The position numbers and the translations under genes are program-made. A stretch of DNA of 5,202 nt, from assembly GCA_021784995.1 (NCBI GenBank), contig JAJYHA010000006.1, positions 1 through 5,202 of the forward strand, read 5' to 3'. The DNA comes from Myxococcales bacterium (GTDB lineage Bacteria; Myxococcota; Myxococcia; Myxococcales; Anaeromyxobacteraceae). Below are positions 1 to 5,202 of this stretch, one piece after another (position 1 is the stretch's first letter; every line of letters starts with the position of its first letter). The notes beneath the pieces are model-generated. The model had not been told where the DNA came from and ran no database searches. It worked only from the letters and a program-made list of their open reading frames with translations.

Positions 1-450
1 GGCGCCGCGCGCAGGCTGCGCGCGCGCGCACGCCGCTACCTGGCCGCCCTGGGGCTCGACGACGTGGAGCTCTCGATCCTGGTCGTGGGCGACGGCGCCA
101 TCCGGCGGCTCAACGGCGCCTGGCGGGGGATCGACCGCCCGACCGACGTGCTCTCGTTCCCGCCGGGCCGGCCGCACCAGGGGCTGCTCGGCGACGTGGT
201 CGTCTCGCTCGACACCGCGCGCCGCGCCGCCCGCGCGGCGGCGAGCAGCGCCGGGGCGGAGCTCGACCGCTACCTCGCCCACGGCCTGCTGCACCTCCTC
301 GGGCACGACCACCACCGGCCCGCCGAGGCGCGCAGGATGGCGGCCGCCGAGGACGGGCTGGTGGGGACGGGGATGGTCACGGCGGCCCTGGGGCGGGGCC
401 GGGCGGGGACGCGATCGCGCGCCGGCCGGCGGGGGAGCGCCCGGCCGTGA
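1..450 (+). CDS. ybeY: rRNA maturation endoribonuclease YbeY (5' end outside window)
   Basis: YbeY is a zinc-dependent single-strand endoribonuclease that acts in 16S rRNA 3'-end maturation and ribosome quality control in the cytoplasm. The frame is open from base 1, so the start lies upstream; 149 codons are visible. An internal GTG at 64 would remove a conserved part and is not the likely start. The signature HGLLHLLGHDH is at 280-312. It supplies the three metal-binding histidines; the family form is HGxLHLxGYDH, and Tyr to His is a mild variant. Upstream, RGIDRPTDVLSFP (about 124-162) and LLGDVVVS (about 184-207) match the conserved YbeY core. After the core there is an Arg/Gly-rich tail of roughly 25 residues that is longer than in E. 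coli YbeY (about 155 residues in all). Its TGA overlaps the lnt GTG by 4 bases, which indicates cotranscription and translational coupling. YbeY followed by Lnt is a common bacterial order. Confidence 0.95.
   Translation, partial: GAARRLRARARRYLAALGLDDVELSILVVGDGAIRRLNGAWRGIDRPTDVLSFPPGRPHQGLLGDVVVSLDTARRAARAAASSAGAELDRYLAHGLLHLLGHDHHRPAEARRMAAAEDGLVGTGMVTAALGRGRAGTRSRAGRRGSARP
431..437 (+). promoter_or_regulatory. Ribosome binding site of lnt
   Basis: GGGGGAG lies inside the last codons of ybeY, 9 bases before the GTG at 447. The spacing is good for a Shine-Dalgarno element and supports that GTG as the lnt start, overlapping the ybeY stop as GTGA. Confidence 0.6.
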
Positions 451-2141
451 GCGCGCTGCTGGCGCTCGTCTCGGGCCTCGCGCTGGCGATGGCCCTGCCG
501 CAGGCCATCCCGTGGCTCTCGCTCCGGCCCATCGACCCCGCGGGGCACCTGGAGTGGCTGGCCTGGATCGGCCTCGTCCCCGCGCTGCTGGCGCTCGACC
601 GTGCGCGGAGCTGGAGGGGCGCGCTCGGCCTGGGGATGGCGGCGGGGCTGGCCTACTTCTACGCCGCCATCTGGTGGGTGAACCACGCCATGACCGCGTT
701 CGGTGGCGTGCCGCTCGGGCTGGCGCTGATCGGCCTCAGCCTGCTCGTGCTCCACGGCGCCGTGCACTGGGCGGCGGCGTTCGCCGCGTCCTGGACGATC
801 CGGCGGCGGCTCGGCTGGCCCTGGTGGTCGCACCTGCCGGCGGTCTGGGTCGCGACCGAGCTGTCGCGCAACTACCTCTTCACCGGGTTCCCCTGGGCCG
901 ACCTCGGCTACCTGCAGGCGCGCCACCTCACCGTCGCGCAGCTCGCCTCGGTGACCGGCGTGTACGGCATCGCGGGGCTCGTCGTGCTGGTGAACTGCGT
1001 CCTGGCGGCCTGCCTGCAGGCGATCCTGGCGCGCCGGGCGCCGCCCTGGAGGCTGGCCGGCGCCGCCGCGCTGGTCGTGGCCGCCGTCGTCGCCTACGGC
1101 ACGCTGCACCTGCGGACCGTCCGGGCCCGGGTCGCCGCGGCGCCGTCGCTGCGGGTCGCGCTGGTCCAGGGGAACGTGAACCAGGCGGTGAAGAACGAGG
1201 GGCGCCGCTACGCCGAGCGGATCCTGGAGCGCTACGTCCCGCTGACGGTCGAGGCCGACCGCCTCGGCGCGGACCTCGTGGCCTGGCCGGAGGCGGCGTA
1301 CCCCTACCTGGTGCCGCCCGGCCTCACCTCGCTCGCGGGCCGGGGGCCGGGGCTGGCGCCCCTCCACCGCGCCCACCTCCTGCTCGGCGCCGTGGTGGTC
1401 CGCGATCGGCGCGCGGAGGGCGGCGGGGCGGAGGAGGGGGCGAACAGCGTCCTGCTCCTGCGCCCCGACCTGACGGTCGCGGGCCGGTACGCCAAGCACC
1501 ACCTGGTCCCGTTCGGCGAGTACGTGCCGCTCCCCTGGCTCCTCGGCGGCGTGCTCCGCTCCGTGGTGCCGCTCATGCTCCCCCAGCAGCCGGGCAGCGC
1601 GCTGCGGGTGCTCGTGCTCGATCCCGGACCGGGGCGAGGCCCCCCGGTGCGCGTGGCGCCCATGATCTGCTTCGACGCCATCTTCCCGGAGGTGAACGTC
1701 GCCTACGCCGCGCAGGACCCCGACCTGCTGCTCAACCCCACCAACGACGCCTGGTACGGCTACTCCTCCGGGCCGTACCAGTTCCTCTCCATGGTCGCCA
1801 TGCGGGCCATCGAGGCGGGCAGGGCGGTGGCCCGGCCCGCGTACGCGGGCATCACGGCCGTCATCGACCCGACGGGAGAGGTGCGCCCGGGCGCCCTCCC
1901 GGTCGGCCCGGTCGATCCCGACCTGGCGCCCGATCCCGAGGAGCCCCCGCGCCTGCTGATCGCGGAGGTCCCGCGGTTGCGTGGGAGGACCCTCTACACT
2001 ACATTCGGCGACCTCTTCGCCGGCGCCGCGACCGCGTACGCCGTGACGGCGCTGGCCGCGGCCCTCCTCCGGCGCCGCGGCGGGGCGCCGCCGGAAGGAG
2101 CCGGGACAGGGCCATGGCCGCACCGACCGCCGAGCAGCTGA
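447..2141 (+). CDS. lnt: Apolipoprotein N-acyltransferase Lnt
   Basis: Lnt is an inner-membrane enzyme that transfers an acyl chain from a phospholipid to the N-terminal Cys of diacylated lipoproteins, the last step of lipoprotein maturation in Gram-negative bacteria. The 564-residue product has several hydrophobic segments before the catalytic domain (about 2-20, 36-50, 58-77, 87-116, 165-194 and 203-219). The conserved GFPWADLGYLQ is at 147-157. A nitrilase-like domain follows (about 234-510). The catalytic triad is visible as E282 (WPEAA), K350 (YAKHH) and C408 (MICFDAIFPE), matching E. coli E267, K335 and C387. E358 in PFGEYVP matches the essential E. coli E343. NPTNDAWYG and RPAYAGITAV are also family-like. 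A last membrane helix is near 525-542, followed by a Pro/Gly-rich tail. E. coli Lnt has 512 residues, so this one is slightly long, partly through loops such as 310-330. All key residues are present, so it should be active. Confidence 0.97.
   Translation: MSALLALVSGLALAMALPQAIPWLSLRPIDPAGHLEWLAWIGLVPALLALDRARSWRGALGLGMAAGLAYFYAAIWWVNHAMTAFGGVPLGLALIGLSLLVLHGAVHWAAAFAASWTIRRRLGWPWWSHLPAVWVATELSRNYLFTGFPWADLGYLQARHLTVAQLASVTGVYGIAGLVVLVNCVLAACLQAILARRAPPWRLAGAAALVVAAVVAYGTLHLRTVRARVAAAPSLRVALVQGNVNQAVKNEGRRYAERILERYVPLTVEADRLGADLVAWPEAAYPYLVPPGLTSLAGRGPGLAPLHRAHLLLGAVVVRDRRAEGGGAEEGANSVLLLRPDLTVAGRYAKHHLVPFGEYVPLPWLLGGVLRSVVPLMLPQQPGSALRVLVLDPGPGRGPPVRVAPMICFDAIFPEVNVAYAAQDPDLLLNPTNDAWYGYSSGPYQFLSMVAMRAIEAGRAVARPAYAGITAVIDPTGEVRPGALPVGPVDPDLAPDPEEPPRLLIAEVPRLRGRTLYTTFGDLFAGAATAYAVTALAAALLRRRGGAPPEGAGTGPWPHRPPSS
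2093..2100 (+). promoter_or_regulatory. Ribosome binding site of prfB
   Basis: GGAAGGAG lies within the lnt coding region, 13 bases before the ATG at 2114. The spacing is a little long, but this is the strongest anti-Shine-Dalgarno match here, and no other start codon lies in the same frame between the two. It sets the prfB start inside the lnt 3' end. Confidence 0.5.
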
Positions 2142-3233
2142 CCGATCTCACGCGCCGCCTGGAGGCGCTCCGGGGGTCGCTTTGACCTCGACCGGAAGCG
2201 GGCGCGGACCGGCGAGATCGCCCGCCTGGCGGAGGATCCCGGGTTCTGGAGCGACAACGCCCGTGCGCAGGGGCTCCTGAAGGAGAAGGCGCAGCTCGAG
2301 GCCGCCACCGGGAGCCACGACCGCACGTCCCGGGCCCTGGAGGACGCGCGCGCGCTGCACGAGCTGGCCGAGGAGGCCGGCGACGACGGCGCCCGGGCGG
2401 AGGCGGCCGAGCAGGTGGCGGAGGTCCGGCGCCAGGTCGAGCACCTGGAGTTCGAGCGAATGCTCTCGGGGCCGCACGACCGGGCCGGCGCGATCGTCGA
2501 GGTGAAGAGCGGCGCGGGCGGCATCGAGGCGATGGACTGGGCGGCCATGCTCTACCGCATGTACACGCGCTACTGCGAGCGGCGCGGCTGGGAGGTGGAG
2601 CCGGCCGACCTCGTGGCCGGGGAGGAGGCTGGGATCTCCTCCGCCTCCTTCATCGCCCGTGGCGACCACGCCTACGGCTACCTGAAGGCGGAGAAGGGCG
2701 TGCACCGCCTGGTGCGCATCAGCCCCTTCGACGCGGCGGCGCGGCGCCAGACCAGCTTCGCGGCGGTCGACGTCACGCCGGAGATCGAGGACGACATCGT
2801 CATCGACATCAAGGAGGCCGACGTCCGCATCGACACCTACCGCTCCTCCGGCGCCGGCGGCCAGAAGGTGAACAAGACCGACTCGGCCGTGCGCATCACG
2901 CACCTGCCGACCGGGATCGTGGTGGCGGTGCAGAACGAGCGGAGCCAGCAGAAGAACCGCGCCGTGGCCTGGAAGATCCTGCGATCGCGCCTCTACGAGC
3001 ACGAGGAGTCGAAGCGCAAGGCCGCGCGGGACGCCGTGGAGGCGGCGAAGAAGGACATCAACTTCGGGTCGCAGATCCGGAGCTACGTCCTCGCGCCCTA
3101 CCGGCTGGTCAAGGACCTCCGCTCGGGTGTGGAGACGGGCCGCGTGGAGGACGTCCTGGACGGCGACCTCGACCCGTTCATCGAGCCCTACCTGCTGGGC
3201 GTTCGCCGCACCGACCGCCCGGTCGAGGAGTAG
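2114..3233 (+). CDS. prfB: Peptide chain release factor 2, made by programmed +1 frameshift
   Basis: RF2 recognises UGA and UAA stop codons in the ribosomal A site and triggers peptide release. Codons 1-23 run from ATG 2114 to CTT 2180-2182, followed by an in-frame TGA (2183-2185). Skipping one base (T2183) moves reading to GAC at 2184 and continues to TAG at 3231-3233, giving 372 residues (E. coli RF2: 365). The joined N-terminus (LEALRGSL, shift, DLDRKRARTGEIARL) aligns well with E. coli LRGYLDYDAKKERLEEV, so both parts belong to one gene. The stop-codon recognition tripeptide SPF is at residues 203-205 and marks RF2 rather than RF1 (which has PxT). The catalytic GGQ is at 248-250 in SGAGGQKVNKTDSAVR. 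The residue matching Thr246 of E. coli K-12 is Ser here. The start overlaps lnt by 28 bases, so the gene is probably cotranscribed with ybeY and lnt. A gene caller that ignores the shift would report only a fragment starting near 2415. The gene ends in TAG, which RF2 itself does not read. Confidence 0.97.
2171..2186 (+). promoter_or_regulatory. RF2 autoregulatory +1 frameshift site
   Basis: The sequence reads CGGGGG TCG CTT TGA C. In E. coli prfB the site is AGGGGG TAT CTT TGA C. The G-rich internal Shine-Dalgarno-like element, the 3-base spacer, the slippery CTT, the TGA and the following C are all conserved; only the first base of the G element and the spacer differ. In the known mechanism, low RF2 lets the ribosome pause at UGA and slip from CUU to UUU, giving full-length RF2, while high RF2 terminates translation after 23 codons. 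This is a negative feedback loop on RF2 level. Confidence 0.95.
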
Positions 3234-3253
3234 GCGCCGCTCCCCGATCGCGC

Positions 3254-4186
3254 TCAGGGCGCGTGGACGATGGGGGGGCGCGCCGCCAGGAAGAGCGCGA
3301 TGGCCTCCACGGCCCAGGCCGGGAGGTCCCGGAGCCGCACGCCGCACCCGGGCGGTTGCCGGCCCGCGACCGCCGCCCGGTCGCGGAGAAACACCACCTC
3401 GCCGGCGACCTCGAGCTTCCGCGCGTCGGGGAGCCCGAGGCGCACCGTGAGCGGCGTGCCGACGGGGGGCGGGAGCATGGTGGCGATGAACACGCCTCCC
3501 GAGTCGATGCGCCGGGAGGAGCCCACGAAGAAGTTGTGCTCCGACACGAGGCTGACGTTCACCTCGACGCGGGTCGCGCGGGGCGTCTGCGCCGGGGCGC
3601 CGCCGCTCGTCTCCGGGAGGAGCGACTCCAGGTCGATGGGGGCGCGGCCCTCGAGCGCCGGGGCCGAGCTGCCCGGCGTCGTCGCCGTCCGCCCCGTCCC
3701 CGGCCCGGTCCCGGCGAGCCCTGCGGTCGCCGAGCCGGGGCGCGCGCCGGCCGTGCGGTGGGCGGCGACCATGGGCCGGGGCGGGAGCGGCGGGGGGCCG
3801 GCGTGGGCCGGCATGCCGTCGAGGACCGAGAGCGGGCGCGCCAGCACCTCGGCGCGCGAGAGCGCCCGCTCGGCCCCCGCGGCCGCGGCGAGGGGCTCCA
3901 CGACGTCGCGCACCGGCGCGACGAGCACCACGCGGACGCCCGCCTGGGCCGCCGATGCGGCGGAGGTCAGGGCGGGTCCCCAGGAGGCCGACGGCGTCAC
4001 CGGCAGGACCAGGACGACGGCGTGCGGCTCGACCCGGGGGAGGATCTCGGGCGCCAGCTCGGGGCCGGGGAGGCAGACCGGTGCGTACCCGCCCCGCGGC
4101 AGGTGCAGGCAGAGGACGGCCACCAGCTCGGCGTCGTCGCCGATCACCAGCACGCGCGCCGCCGCCTGGCCCTGGGTCGGGGTCAC
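3254..4186 (-). CDS. Degenerate receiver - PilZ-like domain protein
   Basis: The 310-residue product has three parts. Residues about 10-120 look like a response-regulator receiver (RVLVIGDDAE at 11-20 with acidic D17 and D18). However, the strand that should carry the phospho-acceptor Asp reads AVVLVLPVTP (56-65) with no Asp, and the usual Thr/Ser position near 90 is Ala. It is therefore a pseudo-receiver. Residues about 125-200 are a Pro/Ala/Gly/Thr-rich linker, probably disordered. Residues about 203-300 resemble the myxobacterial PilZ-like family (TIGR02266 type: GGVFIAT, PVGTPLTVRLGLP, AGEVVFLRD, PPGCGVRL). The PilZ N/D-x-S-x-G-G signature is R226-I-D228-S-G-G here and the RxxxR motif is weak, so normal c-di-GMP binding is doubtful. 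The GTG start overlaps the stop of the PilT-like gene (GTGA) and has GGAGGGGG 10 bases upstream. Role unknown; control of the neighbouring ATPase or of motility is inferred from context only. Confidence 0.82.
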   Translation of the reverse strand: MTPTQGQAAARVLVIGDDAELVAVLCLHLPRGGYAPVCLPGPELAPEILPRVEPHAVVLVLPVTPSASWGPALTSAASAAQAGVRVVLVAPVRDVVEPLAAAAGAERALSRAEVLARPLSVLDGMPAHAGPPPLPPRPMVAAHRTAGARPGSATAGLAGTGPGTGRTATTPGSSAPALEGRAPIDLESLLPETSGGAPAQTPRATRVEVNVSLVSEHNFFVGSSRRIDSGGVFIATMLPPPVGTPLTVRLGLPDARKLEVAGEVVFLRDRAAVAGRQPPGCGVRLRDLPAWAVEAIALFLAARPPIVHAP

Positions 4187-5085
4187 GCCTGTCGCGCCCC
4201 CTCCGTCGTGCCGAGCCGCCGCGTGAGGCCCGGGCGGTCCCGGGCGTTCGCCAGCGCCACCTCCTGCGAGATGCGGCCCGCGGCGCAGAGGCGCGCCAGG
4301 TCGTCGTCGAGCGGCTGCATGCCGAGCTCGGCGCCGGCCTGGGCCAGGTAGGCGTCGAGGCCGTGCAGCCGCGCCCCCCCCTCGGCGATCGCGTCCCGCA
4401 CGGCGGACGTGGCGAGGAGCGCCTCGACGGCCGGCGTGACGCCCGCCGTGTCGCAGCGGGGCAGGAGGCGGAGCGAGACGACCGCCTGCAGCACGTCGGC
4501 CAGGCGCGCCCGGGCGGTCGCCTGCTCGTCGGCCGGAAAGAGCCCCACCACGCGGCCGAGCGCGCGGACGGCGTCCGGCGTGTGGAGCGAGGTGAGGACG
4601 AGGTGTCCCGTCTCCGCCGCCTTGAGGCAGATCTCGGCCGAGGCGCGGTCGCGCAGCTCCCCCGCCACGATCAGGTCCGGGTCCTGCCTCAGCGCGGCGC
4701 GCAGCGCGTCGGCGTAGCCCAGCGTGTCCGTGCCGACCTCGCGCTGGATCACGAGCCCCTTCCCGGGCGGGAAGAGGAACTCGATCGGATCCTCGACCGT
4801 GATCACGTGCAGGCGTTGCTGCTGCACGACGTGCTGGACGAGCGCGGCGATGGTGGTGGACTTGCCCTGGCCGGTGGCGCCGGTGACGAGCACGAGGCCG
4901 CGCCGGGCGTCGGCCACGGTCCGCACCACGGGCGGGAGGTCGAGCGCCTCCAGCGCCGGGACGGTGAAGGGGACGACGCGCATCACAGCGCCCCAGCTCC
5001 CGCGCTGCTTGAAGACGCTGGCGCGGAACCGGCTCACCCCCGCCAGCGAGTAGCCGCGGTCCACCTCGCGCGCGTGCAGCGCCAC
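4183..5085 (-). CDS. PilT-family type IV pilus ATPase, N-terminal domain truncated
   Basis: A secretion/retraction ATPase of the PilT/GspE superfamily; PilT hydrolyses ATP at the inner-membrane base of type IV pili to drive retraction. Visible motifs in 300 residues: Walker A GATGQGKST (69-77, K75), Asp box ITVEDPIEF (95-103), Walker B region DPDLIVAGELRD (135-146, E143) and His box AETGHLVLTSLHT (157-169). VSRFRASVFKQRG (17-29) matches the GVARFRVNAF stretch of PilT. The C-terminal PilT motif AIRNLIRE is changed to AVRDAIAE (228-235), and LGMQPLDDDL (254-263) matches the conserved LGMQTLD. Typical PilT has about 345-370 residues; here roughly the first 65, with the ASDLHL-type N-terminal part, are absent. 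GTG 5085 is the only start that fits: the frame is open to the window edge, but codons upstream look non-coding (Cys/Ser/Thr-rich, mixed third bases), and no PilT N-terminus appears in the other frames. A weak AAAGGGGAA lies 12 bases before the start. It could be a PilT/PilU paralogue with a special role or a decaying gene. Confidence 0.88.
   Translation of the reverse strand: MALHAREVDRGYSLAGVSRFRASVFKQRGSWGAVMRVVPFTVPALEALDLPPVVRTVADARRGLVLVTGATGQGKSTTIAALVQHVVQQQRLHVITVEDPIEFLFPPGKGLVIQREVGTDTLGYADALRAALRQDPDLIVAGELRDRASAEICLKAAETGHLVLTSLHTPDAVRALGRVVGLFPADEQATARARLADVLQAVVSLRLLPRCDTAGVTPAVEALLATSAVRDAIAEGGARLHGLDAYLAQAGAELGMQPLDDDLARLCAAGRISQEVALANARDRPGLTRRLGTTEGARQA
4197..4204 (-). promoter_or_regulatory. 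Ribosome binding site of the receiver-PilZ gene
   Basis: On the minus strand this reads GGAGGGGG, 10 bases before the GTG at 4186, inside the end of the PilT-like gene. It supports the 4-base overlapping start and translational coupling of the two genes. Confidence 0.6.
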
Positions 5086-5161
5086 GAGCCCGCCGTCTTC
5101 CCCTTTGCCCGGTGTCTCATCGATCGAGGAGCACGTGACGTGAGCGCGCAGACCACAGCTG
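5086..5161. other. Intergenic stretch upstream of the PilT-like gene
   Basis: This stretch has noticeably more A and T than the flanking genes, includes short palindromes (ATCGAT, CGATCG, CACGTG), and has no good coding frame. It probably carries the promoter or leader of the PilT-like / receiver-PilZ unit. I cannot point to a convincing -35/-10 or -24/-12 pair. Confidence 0.45.
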
Positions 5162-5202
5162 CTACGGGTGCAGGCGCCGTTCCATCCGGTCGCCCAGCGG
5201 GG
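5140..5202 (+). CDS. Possible N-terminal start of a divergent plus-strand gene (partial; alternative reading)
   Basis: GAGGAG at 5126-5131 is followed after 8 bases by GTG (5140), and the frame stays open for 21 codons to the window edge, giving an Ala/Gly/Thr/Pro-rich start (MSAQTTAATGAGAV). The ribosome binding site and spacing are good. Against it, only 12 of 21 third positions are G or C, low for this genome, although low-complexity gene starts can deviate. It overlaps the putative minus-strand gene end at 5162-5202; probably only one of the two is real. Confidence 0.25.
   Translation, partial: MSAQTTAATGAGAVPSGRPAG
5162..5202 (-). CDS. Possible C-terminal end of an upstream minus-strand gene (partial)
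   Basis: Reading leftward from the window edge, one frame gives PLGDRMERRLHP and then TAG (5164-5162). Only 12 sense codons are visible, so no function can be given. Support is compositional: 11 of 12 third positions are G or C while second positions are about half, as in real genes of this genome. The stop falls where the AT-richer gap begins. If real, it would lie 76 bases upstream of the PilT-like gene on the same strand. It conflicts with the alternative plus-strand start at 5140. Confidence 0.35.
   Translation of the reverse strand, partial: PLGDRMERRLHP

Noticed and set aside
1..40. Alternating GC run near the left edge as a repeat or Z-DNA element
   Set aside because: It lies within ybeY coding sequence, encodes an Arg/Ala-rich stretch and is short.
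512..2113. Long plus-strand frame upstream of and in frame with the prfB start
   Set aside because: It reads through lnt in the wrong frame and gives an Arg/Ala/Pro/Gly-rich product. Only its last part, from ATG 2114, is real as the prfB 5' end.
270..2123. A 617-codon open frame on the minus strand, antisense to ybeY and lnt
   Set aside because: Its product is a low-complexity mix rich in Arg, Gly, Ala, Pro, His and Glu with no recognisable domain. Long antisense frames are expected in genes with nearly all-G/C third positions, and the plus strand holds clear ybeY and lnt.
2183..2185. TGA at codon 24 of prfB as evidence of a pseudogene or sequencing error
   Set aside because: The surrounding bases match the conserved RF2 recoding site, and both sides align continuously with RF2.
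3234..3290. GC-rich inverted repeats after prfB as an intrinsic terminator
   Set aside because: Short complementary GC runs occur by chance in this composition. No T run follows on either strand.
2148..3347. A 399-codon open frame on the minus strand, antisense to prfB
   Set aside because: It is a shadow of prfB with a low-complexity composition and no family motif; the plus strand encodes complete RF2.
3263..4351. Plus-strand open frames of 318-362 codons opposite the receiver-PilZ gene
   Set aside because: They are rich in Arg, Ala, Gly and Ser without a domain pattern, and opposite a minus-strand gene with recognisable receiver and PilZ-like features and a good start site.

Overview
The window comes from a chromosome of very high GC content, with third codon positions almost all G or C and GTG starts common. 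The gene content (YbeY, Lnt and a release factor 2 with programmed frameshift, next to a PilT-type ATPase and a receiver-PilZ protein of the kind abundant in myxobacteria) suggests a Gram-negative, GC-rich member of the Myxococcota, with an Anaeromyxobacter-like genome as the best guess. That placement is inference from composition and family type. No 16S or other taxonomic marker is present.

Left half, plus strand (1-3233): a compact housekeeping operon. The 3' part of ybeY (rRNA maturation endoribonuclease; its start lies outside the window) overlaps lnt (apolipoprotein N-acyltransferase) by 4 bases. lnt in turn overlaps the start of prfB by 28 bases. prfB is split by an in-frame TGA at codon 24, inside a clear RF2 autoregulatory +1 frameshift site (CGGGGG-TCG-CTT-TGA-C). 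Read through the shift, it gives a complete 372-residue RF2 with SPF and GGQ motifs.

Right half, minus strand (3254-5085, read right to left): a two-gene unit that converges on prfB with only 20 bases between. A PilT/GspE-family ATPase lacks most of the usual N-terminal domain. Its stop overlaps by 4 bases the start of a protein with a degenerate receiver domain, a Pro/Ala/Gly-rich linker and a C-terminal PilZ-like domain. Both regulatory domains have lost key residues (the phospho-acceptor Asp and the PilZ N/D-x-S motif). The pair may form a signalling or pilus-regulation module that does not use phosphorylation or c-di-GMP in the usual way.

Right edge (5086-5202): a relatively AT-richer intergenic stretch of about 76 bases, then either the C-terminal end of another minus-strand gene (favoured by codon composition) or the start of a divergent plus-strand gene (favoured by a good ribosome binding site). 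The window cannot settle this.

No rRNA, tRNA, CRISPR array, insertion sequence or clear intrinsic terminator was seen. The window looks mostly like ordinary chromosomal backbone. The least ordinary parts are the recoding site and the truncated PilT / degenerate receiver-PilZ pair.
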